Part shown: positions 29,435 through 39,315 of the stretch, piece by piece
How positions within the stretch are numbered: the first letter of the stretch is position 1
How the letters are laid out: the number at the start of each line of letters is the position of its first letter
DNA from: an uncultured Cellvibrionales bacterium
GTDB taxonomy: Bacteria; Pseudomonadota; Gammaproteobacteria; Pseudomonadales; Cellvibrionaceae
Assembly (NCBI GenBank): GCA_913020115.1
Contig: CAJWBQ010000015.1
Location: 40,404-104,403, forward strand
DNA length: 64,000 nucleotides
Reading direction: 5' to 3'
Made by a program: the position numbers and the translations under genes
Notes under the pieces: model-generated
Databases searched by the model: none
What the model was told of the DNA's origin: nothing
What the model saw: the letters and a program-made list of their open reading frames with translations, nothing else

Positions 29435-30073
29435 ATGAATCGCGTGAAGGAATTTGTCATTGTTAGGCCTCTGAAATTATTGCTGTGGGTATCGCTGTTG
29501 TTCACCGCTGGCCAGGCCCTCGCCACCGCAGAGCTGGCCGCGCACTCGGCTCATGCAATTGTGCAGGGCGTGCAAGACCAGCTGCTGACCACTATTCGCG
29601 ATGACGCGAACATTGTTGAGGCTGACGAAGAGGCTTACTTCAGTAAAGTGCAGGTAATCTTGGCGCCGGTGGTGGATTTTTCATACATTGCCCGCGGTGT
29701 TATGGGTGGTTATGCCAAGCAGGCTTCGTCGGAGCAGCGCGAGCGTTTTTCGGAGGTATTTAAATATGGTCTGGTGAGTACTTACGCCAAAGGCATGGCG
29801 AGCTACGCCGATCGCCAGATTGCGATTGTGCCGCCCAAAACTGAGATTGGTGGCCGGAAATCTATCAGTGTGGCTCAGGAAATTCGTGGGCCCGATGGTG
29901 TTAACCGGGTGTCTTACACCATGAAGCTTAACCGGGAAGGCGACTGGAAGCTGGTGAATGTTGTGTTGAACGGCATTAACTTGGGCATAACGTTTCGCAC
30001 TCAGTTCTATCAGGCTATGAAGAAAAGCAGTGGCAATATGGATCTGGTAATTGCCGACTGGTCTGCAGAATAA
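29435..30073 (+). CDS. mlaC: Periplasmic phospholipid-binding protein MlaC
   Basis: A 212-residue Tol-tol-Ttg2/MlaC protein with a signal peptide ending near GQALA. MlaC carries phospholipid between the outer-membrane MlaA complex and the inner-membrane MlaFEDB transporter. FSYIARGVMGGYAKQAS, the SYADRQIAIVPPK region and the closing WKLVNVVLNGINLGITFRTQF are family features. In relatives mlaF, mlaE and mlaD precede it and mlaB follows; none is present here. It is followed by ibaG and murA at the usual spacing. Gene is intact. Confidence 0.93.
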   Translation: MNRVKEFVIVRPLKLLLWVSLLFTAGQALATAELAAHSAHAIVQGVQDQLLTTIRDDANIVEADEEAYFSKVQVILAPVVDFSYIARGVMGGYAKQASSEQRERFSEVFKYGLVSTYAKGMASYADRQIAIVPPKTEIGGRKSISVAQEIRGPDGVNRVSYTMKLNREGDWKLVNVVLNGINLGITFRTQFYQAMKKSSGNMDLVIADWSAE

Positions 30074-30124
30074 CAAGCTTAGAAGGTCAGCCAAACAACA
30101 ACAAAATAGAGTAAGAGAAATTAT

Positions 30125-31626
<1,502 letters not shown>

Positions 31627-31661
31627 CCTGTTCTCTATTGGAATTGTGAAAAGTAAATAAG

Positions 31662-32297
31662 ATGACCCAGATTACTATAGCGCTCACCAAGGGGCGCATC
31701 CTGAAAGAAACCTTGCCAATGTTGGCGGCCGCGGGCATTGAGCCCTTGGAAGACATCAGTAAAAGTCGCAAGCTCACTTTTGAGACGAGCGCTGCGAATG
31801 TGCGTTTATTAATTTTGCGTGGCGTGGATGTTCCGACCTACGTGAAGTTTGGTGCGGCTGACATTGGTGTGGCGGGTAAAGACACCTTAATGGAAAGCGG
31901 TGCCGATGAACTGTATGAGCCGCTCGATTTGAATATTGCTCATTGTCAGCTGATGACGGCCGGTATTAAAGGGGTTCCGCCTAAGCCGGGTCGCATTAAA
32001 GTTGCCACAAAATATGTAAACATTGCCCGAGACTATTACGCTTCACAGGGTCGTCAAACCGATATCATTAAGCTCTACGGAGCAATGGAGTTGGCACCCA
32101 TCCTGGATTTGGCTGATGAGATTGTTGATATCGTAGACACTGGCAACACCTTGAAGGCAAACGGGCTTGAGCCCCGTGAATTTATTTGCGATGTAAGCTC
32201 TCGTTTAATTGTGAATAAAGCTTCTATGAAGATGAAGCACCAGAGTATTCAAACCATTATTGACGCCATTGCTAAAGCGGTCTCGGTGTCGGCATGA
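31662..32297 (+). CDS. hisG: ATP phosphoribosyltransferase, short form
   Basis: A 211-residue HisG lacking the C-terminal regulatory domain. It catalyses the first step of histidine synthesis. [18 protein letters not shown] and DVVSSRL-like ([13 protein letters not shown]) with [14 protein letters not shown] mark it. Short HisG proteins require the HisZ subunit for activity; hisZ is not in the window. The stop overlaps the hisD start by four bases. Confidence 0.96.
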   Translation: MTQITIALTKGRILKETLPMLAAAGIEPLEDISKSRKLTFETSAANVRLLILRGVDVPTYVKFGAADIGVAGKDTLMESGADELYEPLDLNIAHCQLMTAGIKGVPPKPGRIKVATKYVNIARDYYASQGRQTDIIKLYGAMELAPILDLADEIVDIVDTGNTLKANGLEPREFICDVSSRLIVNKASMKMKHQSIQTIIDAIAKAVSVSA

Positions 32298-33604
32298 GTG
32301 ATGCTGTGACAATGAGAGTGCTCGATGCCGATCAGGCCGATTTTGACGAGAAATTATCGGCTCTACTGGCCTGGGATTCGGTTTCTGATGCGGCCGTTGC
32401 AGACGTTGTGGCTTCTGTTCTCGCGGATGTAAAAGCCCGGGGCGATGACGCTGTGCTCGATTACACTGCTCGCTTTGATCAGTTGATGGTTGCCGGTATG
32501 GCGACGCTGACAGTGCCCGCAGAGCGTTTGCAGGCTGCCTTGGAGAGTATAACTTCTGAGCAACGCGGGGCATTAGAAGCGGCTGCCCAGCGAGTTCGCC
32601 AATACCATGAGCATCAGAAACAAGATTCCTGGCAGTACACTGAGGCTGATGGCACGGTTCTCGGGCAAAAAATATCTCCCATTGAAAAGGTGGGCATTTA
32701 CGTGCCCGGAGGCAAAGCCTCTTACCCTTCATCGGTATTGATGAATGCCATTCCAGCGAAAGTGGCAGGAGTTGAGCAGATTGTTATGACGGTACCCACT
32801 CCCCGAGGGGAGGTGAATGAGATGGTGTTTGCCGCTGCCGCTATTGCAGGTGTCGATCAAGTATTTACTGTGGGCGGAGCGCAGGCGATTGCGGCCTTAG
32901 CCTTCGGTACTGAATCAATTCCAAAAGTTGATAAAATAGTGGGCCCTGGCAATATTTATGTGGCCACGGCAAAGCGTTCGGTATTTGGTGAGGTGGCAAT
33001 TGATATGATTGCGGGCCCATCGGAAATTCTAATTATCTGTGATGGGCAGACTGACCCAGACTGGATAGCGATGGATCTATTTTCTCAGGCCGAGCACGAT
33101 GAGCAGGCGCAGTCGATATTGATTTCCCCCGACGCTGATTTTCTAAAAAAAGTGCAGGCATCTATTGATGCATTGATGCCCACTTTGGCGCGGAGCGATA
33201 TTGTGCGTCAGTCGATCGCCGCACGCGGGGCGATGATTAAAGTTGAGAATCTCGAGCAGGCGATTGAGGTGTCTAATCGCATTGCCCCCGAACACTTGGA
33301 ATTGTCGGTGGCTGATCCAGAATCTTTGTTGCCTATGATCAAGCACGCTGGGGCCATTTTTATGGGCCGTCATACGGCGGAAGCTTTGGGCGATTATTGT
33401 GCTGGCCCCAATCACGTTCTGCCCACCTCAGGTACGGCTCGTTTTTCATCGCCTTTGGGTGTTTACGATTTTCAAAAGCGTAGCTCATTGATTATGTGCT
33501 CCCCCGAAGGGGCTTCTGAATTGGGTAAGACGGCGTCAGTTCTTGCTCGAGGTGAATCTCTAGAAGCTCATGCTCGTTCAGCAGAGTACCGCATCAAGCC
33601 CTAG
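32294..33604 (+). CDS. hisD: Histidinol dehydrogenase
   Basis: A 436-residue enzyme for the last two steps of histidine synthesis, zinc dependent. Motifs: [22 protein letters not shown] ([19 protein letters not shown]), [25 protein letters not shown], the zinc/catalytic region [11 protein letters not shown] and the end [14 protein letters not shown]. Overlaps hisG (ATGA). Convergent with degS. Confidence 0.97.
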   Translation: MSDAVTMRVLDADQADFDEKLSALLAWDSVSDAAVADVVASVLADVKARGDDAVLDYTARFDQLMVAGMATLTVPAERLQAALESITSEQRGALEAAAQRVRQYHEHQKQDSWQYTEADGTVLGQKISPIEKVGIYVPGGKASYPSSVLMNAIPAKVAGVEQIVMTVPTPRGEVNEMVFAAAAIAGVDQVFTVGGAQAIAALAFGTESIPKVDKIVGPGNIYVATAKRSVFGEVAIDMIAGPSEILIICDGQTDPDWIAMDLFSQAEHDEQAQSILISPDADFLKKVQASIDALMPTLARSDIVRQSIAARGAMIKVENLEQAIEVSNRIAPEHLELSVADPESLLPMIKHAGAIFMGRHTAEALGDYCAGPNHVLPTSGTARFSSPLGVYDFQKRSSLIMCSPEGASELGKTASVLARGESLEAHARSAEYRIKP

Positions 33605-33609
33605 CGCTT

Positions 33610-34791
33610 TTAGCTCGAAGCCAAGGGCCGAGTGCCCATGGTGGCTTTCAATTCAATTGGGGTACCGCTGCGCATCACCTTAATGGTGATGTCTTCGCCC
33701 GGGGGAATTTGCGCCACTTGCAGCATGCTCAGACGGCCGTCACTTACTGGTTTTTGATTGATGTGAGTGATCACGTCGCCGGGCAAAAGGCCTGCCTTGT
33801 GAGCTGGGCCGTTGCTATAAATAGCGCTGATCATCATGCCGTTGACGTTGCCTATACCCGCCGCTTCAATTTGTTGCGGGCTTAAGGGGCGCGCTTCAAT
33901 GCCTAACCAGCCTCTCACCACTCGGCCGTGTTCAACAATATCGTTGAGTGCGTTTATTGCGGTGTCGGCAGGAATGGCAAAGCCTATGCCAACAGAATTA
34001 CCACTGCCTGTGTTGGACTTATCCAGTACGGCGGTGTTGATGCCCACTAAATTGCCGTAGGCATCAACCAGTGCTCCACCAGAGCTTCCGGGGTTGATCG
34101 CAGCGTCTGTTTGTATGAAGTTTTCATAGCGGTTTAGGCCTAGGCCAAATCGACCTTTTGCGCTGATAATACCTTGTGTAACCGTTTGTCCAACGCCAAA
34201 AGGGTTGCCAATGGCGAGCGCCACGTCGCCCACCTCTATGTCGTTTGGAGAGCCGATGGGTATTGCCGTTAAGTTGTCTAAGGTGATTTTTAGTACGGCC
34301 AGGTCGCTGTCTTCGTCGGTACCAACTAAGCTGGCGTGAGCTTCTCGTCCATCTTGTAAGAGAACAACAATTTCTTCTGCGCCTTTTACCACATGGTAGT
34401 TGGTCAGCAGGTAACCGTTGGTATTAATGATGACGCCCGAGCCCAGAGCCGATGCCATTCTTTCCTGGCTTGGAATGTTGGCACTGTTGAAAAAATGGCG
34501 ATAGACAGGGTCGCGCATTAAACGGTGCTGAGGCACTTGAGTGCGCTTGCGAGTGTAGATGTTTACGACGGCGGGCGTTGCTCTTCTGACGGCCTCTGAG
34601 TAAGAGGCCGGGCCTTCCCAGCCGTTGCCTGCATTGGGGCTGAGGGCGTTGAGGCTAAAGGGCGAGTTGCTGCCGTTTTCGTCTGTTGATTTATCTTGCA
34701 GTTTTGGAAATAGCAACAGAATGCAAGCGGCAAATAGTAGCCCAGTTATCGTGGGCCACCCAATGTATTTAACGAAACGAAATGCCGACAA
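33610..34791 (-). CDS. degS: DegS/AlgW-type periplasmic serine protease
   Basis: A 393-residue HtrA-family protease anchored by one N-terminal helix (about residues 10-28). The triad is visible: His in LLTNYHVVKGAE, Asp in DEDSDLAVLKI, Ser in NPGSSGGALVD. One PDZ domain follows (about 290-385, GLLPGDVITHINQKPV). A single PDZ plus an anchor fits DegS/AlgW, which starts the cascade releasing sigma-E, rather than two-PDZ DegP. The start appears to be TTG at 34791 with GGGA nine bases before. Its usual substrate RseA/MucA is not in the window. Confidence 0.92.
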   Translation of the reverse strand: MSAFRFVKYIGWPTITGLLFAACILLLFPKLQDKSTDENGSNSPFSLNALSPNAGNGWEGPASYSEAVRRATPAVVNIYTRKRTQVPQHRLMRDPVYRHFFNSANIPSQERMASALGSGVIINTNGYLLTNYHVVKGAEEIVVLLQDGREAHASLVGTDEDSDLAVLKITLDNLTAIPIGSPNDIEVGDVALAIGNPFGVGQTVTQGIISAKGRFGLGLNRYENFIQTDAAINPGSSGGALVDAYGNLVGINTAVLDKSNTGSGNSVGIGFAIPADTAINALNDIVEHGRVVRGWLGIEARPLSPQQIEAAGIGNVNGMMISAIYSNGPAHKAGLLPGDVITHINQKPVSDGRLSMLQVAQIPPGEDITIKVMRSGTPIELKATMGTRPLASS

Positions 34792-34822
34792 AGTTTTTAT
34801 TCCCGCTTAATTGAAGTTCTGT

Positions 34823-35293
34823 TTAGCTGGCCTGAGCTGTAGATTTTTCGTCTTCTTCGTGTTCCTCTTTTAAGCCGTATTCCTCGCTGAGACCTCCGGT
34901 TTGTCCGGGTGCTTTGGGTGCCCAGTCACGCGGAATTTCTACGTTGTCTTCGTTGATGACAAGTTCTTCGCCTTCATTTAAGTTGCCTTGCGCAGCTTCC
35001 AGCATACGCTGACTAATGGCGGGGTCGGTGAGCTTCAGTGCGCTGTTGGCCAGATACTCATGCACATCTTTGTAGCTTTGGGTTAGGCCGTTGACCAGTT
35101 GTGAGGTTTGTGCAAAATGATCGCTGACTTCTTTTTGATAGTCGCCTAATTTGTCTTCAGCTTGCTGTAGTCGCTGTTCTAGGTCACGGCTTTGCTGTTG
35201 CGGTTGAGAGCTTCGAGTGAGCAGGGCGCCTAGTGCGCAGCCGCTAAGGCCGCACACTAGAGCGGTGATGATTAGGGTGCTAAGTGAAAACAC
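34823..35293 (-). CDS. zapG: ZapG/YhcB family envelope protein (DUF1043)
   Basis: A 156-residue protein with an N-terminal membrane helix (about residues 3-25), a coiled coil (QQQSRDLEQRLQQAEDKLGDYQKE region) and the DHFAQTSQLVNGLTQSYKDVHEYLA segment diagnostic of DUF1043. YhcB/ZapG links division and elongation in E. coli. GTG start at 35293 with a strong AAGGAGA eight bases before. It is upstream of degS on the same strand. Confidence 0.92.
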   Translation of the reverse strand: MFSLSTLIITALVCGLSGCALGALLTRSSQPQQQSRDLEQRLQQAEDKLGDYQKEVSDHFAQTSQLVNGLTQSYKDVHEYLANSALKLTDPAISQRMLEAAQGNLNEGEELVINEDNVEIPRDWAPKAPGQTGGLSEEYGLKEEHEEDEKSTAQAS

Positions 35294-35462
35294 GGGTATC
35301 TCCTTTGGTTAAAATCAGGTGCTTGTTTGCGAGCTGAGGCGCCTGAATGTCATATGCACTTCATTTATTATAAGCCTTTTTATGGGAAGAAAATTAGAAA
35401 TTAACGCATAAAACTCAGATTCGCCTACAATGGCGCGCTTAATGAGTTTTGAATCGGTTTAA

Positions 35463-36188
35463 ATGAGGGGCATGAGGGTGAGTGTGGTAAATTTTGAGCA
35501 GGGTGTGTTTGTCGACCAAGCTTCTGCAGGCTCTGAGCTGGCTGTTCAGGTTCCCGGTCCCGCCGGTGAGTTGGCGGCGATTGTTACTCGAGCCTCTGCT
35601 GGTGGGGTTTTGTTGGGTAAGGGCTATGTGGCGGTGGTTTGTCACCCGCACCCGCAGCATGGCGGCACGATGAATAATAAGGTGGTAACCACTTTGGTGC
35701 GCAGTTATCGAGATCTGGGTGTGCCGGTGGTTCGCTTTAATTTCCGTGGGGTGGGCGGAAGTGAGGGTGTATACGATGAGGCTCGAGGTGAGGTGGATGA
35801 CGCTTTGGCCATTGTTGAGTGGGTTTCGTCGGTGTGTTCTGGGTCTAATTTGTTGTTGGCGGGTTTTTCTTTCGGCTCGGCTGTGGCAGCGGCGGCTAGT
35901 TTCCGTTTGTCGGGTGTGTTGGGCATTTCTCTGGCGCACTTAACTTTGGTGGCTCCGCCGGTTGAGCGCTATAGCTATGATCAGGATGGGCGCTTTCCTT
36001 GCTCTGTTTGTGTCATTCAAGGCGGGAAGGATGAGTTGGTGGATGTACCAGGTGTATATAGGTGGGTCGATGGGCTGGAGTCTGAGGTTTCTTTGATTCG
36101 CTTCGATGAGGCAAGCCATTTCTTTCATGGGGCTTTGGTGGATTTTAAGAGGTCGTTTGTTGGGGAGCTTGAGGGTTTGTTTGGGTAG
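35463..36188 (+). CDS. Alpha/beta hydrolase family protein
   Basis: A 241-residue hydrolase. The segment HPHPQHGGTMNNKVV, then VPVVRFNFRGVGGSEG and the nucleophile elbow LAGFSFGSAVA (GxSxG), place it in the COG2945-like serine hydrolases; the acid and histidine are probably in the QGGKDELVDV and ASHFFHG motifs. A homologue occupies the same place in Pseudomonas between zapG/degS and zapE. Substrate unknown. Divergent from zapG and followed by repeat copy 2. Confidence 0.85.
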   Translation: MRGMRVSVVNFEQGVFVDQASAGSELAVQVPGPAGELAAIVTRASAGGVLLGKGYVAVVCHPHPQHGGTMNNKVVTTLVRSYRDLGVPVVRFNFRGVGGSEGVYDEARGEVDDALAIVEWVSSVCSGSNLLLAGFSFGSAVAAAASFRLSGVLGISLAHLTLVAPPVERYSYDQDGRFPCSVCVIQGGKDELVDVPGVYRWVDGLESEVSLIRFDEASHFFHGALVDFKRSFVGELEGLFG

Positions 36189-36250
36189 TTCTTTTGGTGC
36201 TTAGGTGAGAGGTGAGAGGCGGTGCTAAGTTTGGCCCGGAGCTAAACCCC

Positions 36251-36452
36251 GGTCCCGTGGTGCTCCCTACCTTGTTGCGCCCGAACGCACGCCTCCCCCT
36301 TCTGACCAACCCGCTGCGGAACTCGCAAGAAGACGCTCAGACAGTCCTCGCTAAAAGACGTTGGTCAGAAGGGGAAGGTTACCAAAAGTAGGCGCTTTAA
36401 GCGAAAGACGCGTTCTGAATGGGCGCAACAAGGCAGGGAGCACCACTGGACC
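36251..36452 (-). repeat. Dispersed structured palindromic repeat, copy 2 (inverted)
   Basis: A 202 bp copy in the opposite orientation to copies 1 and 3. The inner stem is 36292-36310 with 36360-36378 (19 bp, one G-U), the apical domain 36311-36359 (49 bases) and the middle stem 36283-36288 with 36410-36415. The outer arms differ in sequence from copy 1 but pair over about 35 bases with one G-U and one true mismatch. It carries roughly 25 extra bases on one side of the inner stem (about 36381-36405), including a small CGCTT/AAGCG palindrome. It fills most of the gap between the hydrolase gene and zapE. Confidence 0.88.
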
Positions 36453-36563
36453 TACCTGATGTGATCTTTTTTGATTTGGGGCAATTGGACGAGTAACGCA
36501 GCTGGATCTGGCGGGTGACTCTGTTTAAGCTTTTTTTATCACTTTATAAGTAATTTGAAAAAT

Positions 36564-37682
36564 ATGAATTCTACTCCGCGTCAACGCTATCAGCGTGATC
36601 TTAAGAAAGACGGGTTTAATTACGATGCCGCTCAAGAAGAGGCGGTTGAACACCTGGAAAATCTCTATCACCGCCTTGTGGCTGCGCGAGAAGCTGAACT
36701 CAAGCGCGGCACGCTTGCTGTGCTTGTGGGGAAGGTGTTTGGGCAGGGTAAGGTGACTCCTGAGAGAGGGCTGTATTTTTGGGGCGGCGTGGGGCGCGGT
36801 AAGACGTACTTGATGGACAACTTTTATGAAAGTTTGCCGTTCAAGGAGAAGATGCGTGCGCACTTCCATCGTTTTATGCGCCGAGTACATCAGGAGCTGA
36901 ATTCTCTGGATGGGGAGAAGAACCCTCTGGAGGTTGTGGCTGACCGAATCAGTTCGGAAGCCCGTATTATCTGTTTTGATGAGTTTTTTGTTTCCGATAT
37001 TACTGACGCTATGATTCTCGGAACTCTGATGGATGCGCTGTTCCGTCGCGGTGTAAGTTTGGTGGCCACGTCGAATATTGTTCCTGACGGTCTATATAAA
37101 GACGGCTTGCAGCGTGAGCGCTTTCTGCCGGCTATCGCTTTGCTTAATCTCCATACGCAGGTGGTGAATGTGGATGGGGGTGTTGATTATAGGCTTCGAG
37201 CATTGGAGCAAGCCGAGTTGTACCATTCTCCTTTGGATGCCGCGGCAGATGCGAGTTTGCTGGCGAGTTTTGAAAGTCTTGTTCCGGATATGGAAGAGAT
37301 GAGGGCGAATGTCGAGCTTTCTATAGAAGGCCGTAGTTTCTGTGCGCGTTATGAGGCAGAAGATGTTGTATGGTTCGACTTCTCCGTGCTTTGTGATGGT
37401 CCGCGCTCACAATACGATTACATTGAATTAGCAAAAGAATATCACGCCGTACTGGTGGCCAATGTGCCTCAGATGGGAGGGGCGACGGATGATCAAGCGC
37501 GTCGCTTCATCAGTATGGTGGACGAGTTCTACGACCGTAATGTAAAAGTGGTGATTTCCGCAGCGAAGCCGCTGCAAGACCTGTACGCCGGCGGCAAATT
37601 AGATTTCGAGTTTGAAAGAACCACCAGTCGTCTACTTGAGATGCAGAGCCACGAATATCTGGCTGAGCCCCACCGGCCATAG
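36564..37682 (+). CDS. zapE: Cell division ATPase ZapE
   Basis: A 372-residue AFG1-like P-loop ATPase that joins the late divisome. Walker A GGVGRGKTYLMDNFY, Walker B RIICFDEFFVSDITDAM, the sensor region SLVATSNIVPDGLYKDGLQR and the arginine-rich end FERTTSRLLEMQS are present. The ATG at 36564 is preferred over a TTG at 36555; ribosome binding site weak for both. The gene lies between two inverted copies of the palindromic repeat. Confidence 0.94.
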   Translation: MNSTPRQRYQRDLKKDGFNYDAAQEEAVEHLENLYHRLVAAREAELKRGTLAVLVGKVFGQGKVTPERGLYFWGGVGRGKTYLMDNFYESLPFKEKMRAHFHRFMRRVHQELNSLDGEKNPLEVVADRISSEARIICFDEFFVSDITDAMILGTLMDALFRRGVSLVATSNIVPDGLYKDGLQRERFLPAIALLNLHTQVVNVDGGVDYRLRALEQAELYHSPLDAAADASLLASFESLVPDMEEMRANVELSIEGRSFCARYEAEDVVWFDFSVLCDGPRSQYDYIELAKEYHAVLVANVPQMGGATDDQARRFISMVDEFYDRNVKVVISAAKPLQDLYAGGKLDFEFERTTSRLLEMQSHEYLAEPHRP

Positions 37683-37797
37683 GTTCGAGGGGTTTTCACG
37701 TGTATTTAGGTGCTATGGTTAGTTGCCTCAATTTCGTTCGTGATTTGCTTTTTTTGGTGGTTTTCATCCCAGCTAGTGGTTCCGTGGTGCTTGGGTA

Positions 37798-37977
37798 GGT
37801 TTAGTCGTGGCTTGTGGTATGTTCCGCCCATTTAGAGCGCGTTTGTAGCCTTCCCCCTCTGACCAACGTCATTTGAGCGAGGACTGTCTGAGCGTCTCCT
37901 TGCGAGTTCCGCAGCGGGTTGGTCAGAGGGGGGAGGCGTGCGCTCGGGCGGGACATACCACAAGGCGCGGCTAAACC
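37798..37977 (+). repeat. Dispersed structured palindromic repeat, copy 3
   Basis: A 180 bp copy in the same orientation as copy 1. Outer arms of about 32 bases (37798-37829, 37946-37977) pair with three G-U and one G-G. The middle stem is GAGCGC/GCGCTC (37835-37840, 37940-37945), a compensated change from GAACGC/GCGTTC in the other copies. The inner stem is 37849-37867 with 37918-37936 (one G-U) and the apical domain 37868-37917 (50 bases). It lies between zapE and the rplM promoter. Confidence 0.9.
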
Positions 37978-37989
37978 GAGGTCTCTCTC

Positions 37990-38040
37990 CGGTCTGGCGC
38001 AGGTATAGTTCGGTCTAGCACAGGTATAGTCCGATCCAGC
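37990..38040 (+). repeat. 21 bp tandem repeat, about 2.4 units
   Basis: Units 37990-38010 and 38011-38031 differ at three positions (pattern cggtct-g/a-gc-g/a-caggtatagt-t/c), with a degenerate partial third unit to 38040. Each unit contains TATAGT. It lies between repeat copy 3 and the rplM promoter. Confidence 0.7.
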
Positions 38041-38075
38041 ATTCAATGCACCCCAGAAATTAATACCAATACCCC

Positions 38076-38104
38076 TTGTATCCCCGCCAAATAACGCTTA
38101 GAAT
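38076..38104 (+). promoter_or_regulatory. Candidate sigma-70 promoter of rplM-rpsI
   Basis: TTGTAT, a 17-base spacer and TAGAAT, followed by a GC-rich discriminator (CCGCGC) as expected for growth-rate-controlled ribosomal promoters. Predicted start near 38111 gives a leader of about 80 bases. Confidence 0.55.
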
Positions 38105-38143
38105 CCGCGCTCCTATTTTTCGGATCAATTACAGGGTTTTATT

Positions 38144-38161
38144 GGAGGCAAATTTGCTTCC
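38144..38161 (+). promoter_or_regulatory. Hairpin in the rplM leader
   Basis: GGAGGCA and TGCTTCC pair over seven bases (one G-U) around an AATT loop, 29 bases before the rplM start. The left arm holds a GGAGG decoy. L13 is known to repress its own mRNA through a leader structure in E. coli; this hairpin is a candidate for that site, by inference. Confidence 0.45.
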
Positions 38162-38190
38162 GCACGGAACCCTAACGTAAGGCAGATAAC

Positions 38191-38619
38191 ATGAAGACTA
38201 TTAGTGCCAACTCCGAATCAGTTACTCACGACTGGTTCGTGGTGGATGCAGAGGACAAAGTTCTCGGCCGTATGGCTGCAGAAATTGCCCACCGTTTGCG
38301 CGGTAAGCATAAACCTGAATTTACCCCCCATGTTGATACAGGGGATTACATCGTTGTCGTTAACGCTGAGAAAGTTCGCGTAACAGGCAAAAAGATGACT
38401 GATAAGCTGTACTATCGTCACTCTGGGTACATTGGCGGTTTGAAGACCACTAGCTTCGAGAAGTTAGTTGCTTTACACCCTACAGACCCTATTCAGATTG
38501 CAGTAAAGGGCATGCTCCCTAGAGGCCCTCTGGGTCGTGCAATGCTTAAGAAGTTGAAAGTGTATGCTGGTGCAACTCACCCGCACGCCGCTCAGCAACC
38601 TCAAGAACTGAATATCTAA
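38191..38619 (+). CDS. rplM: 50S ribosomal protein L13
   Basis: A 142-residue L13 of standard length: [49 protein letters not shown] and [20 protein letters not shown]. First gene of the conserved rplM-rpsI operon, 15 bases before rpsI. TAAGG lies before the ATG. Confidence 0.99.
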   Translation: MKTISANSESVTHDWFVVDAEDKVLGRMAAEIAHRLRGKHKPEFTPHVDTGDYIVVVNAEKVRVTGKKMTDKLYYRHSGYIGGLKTTSFEKLVALHPTDPIQIAVKGMLPRGPLGRAMLKKLKVYAGATHPHAAQQPQELNI

Positions 38620-38634
38620 CCCGGAGCTACAAAG

Positions 38635-39027
38635 ATGGCAGCTACACAATATTACGGTACAGGTCGACGCAAAACCTCTACCGCGCGCGTATTTTTGACA
38701 GCCGGCAGCGGTGTAATCACTATTAACGATCGCTCTTTAGATGAGTACTTTGGTCGTGAAGTGGCGCGTATGATCGTTCGTCAACCACTTGAGTTGGTTG
38801 ATATGGTTGAAAAGTTCGATTTAAACGTATCCGTTAAAGGCGGTGGTAGTTTTGGTCAGGCGGGTGCTATCCGTCACGGCCTGACTCGTGCCTTGATGTC
38901 TTATGATGAGACCTTGCGTCAATCACTGCGTGCCGCTGGTTACGTAACACGTGATGCACGTGAAGTTGAACGTAAGAAAGTGGGTCTGCGTAAAGCACGT
39001 AAGAAGCCACAGTTCTCCAAGCGTTAA
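38635..39027 (+). CDS. rpsI: 30S ribosomal protein S9
   Basis: A 130-residue S9 with [35 protein letters not shown] and the C-terminal KKPQFSKR tail whose final arginine contacts P-site tRNA. Co-transcribed with rplM; an intrinsic terminator follows. Confidence 0.99.
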   Translation: MAATQYYGTGRRKTSTARVFLTAGSGVITINDRSLDEYFGREVARMIVRQPLELVDMVEKFDLNVSVKGGGSFGQAGAIRHGLTRALMSYDETLRQSLRAAGYVTRDAREVERKKVGLRKARKKPQFSKR

Positions 39028-39065
39028 AGTGTTGGCTGGTATTTGCCAGCCTCGCGGATCGCTCG

Positions 39066-39103
39066 AAAAACGCTCAGACTGGTACAGTCCGGGCGTTTTT
39101 TTT
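39066..39103 (+). terminator. Intrinsic terminator after rpsI
   Basis: AACGCTC and GGGCGTT, plus GACTG and CAGTC, form a stem around a short loop, followed by a run of eight T. Strong rho-independent terminator of rplM-rpsI. Confidence 0.85.
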
Positions 39104-39315
39104 GCACTCTACCCAAGAACAGCGTGTTCTCGGGGATGCTTATCCTTGTAAGCTAAGCCTAATTTCTCTATTATTGGGCGGTTTTTTGATTTATAAAAAT
39201 TAATTTAAATCTTTGAAATTCAGTTAGTTACTGGTGGCCGTGCTCAAGCTATTTAGTCTAGGGCTTAGCGTCCAGTATCTGGTCCGGGGTTTCGTTGAGA
39301 TGGGGGAAGAACGTC

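Noticed and set aside
37801..38046. Minus-strand open frame of 81 codons
   Set aside because: It lies almost wholly within repeat copy 3 and the 21 bp tandem repeat. Its sequence merely reflects those repeats (duplicated YTCARP), and it has no ribosome binding site.
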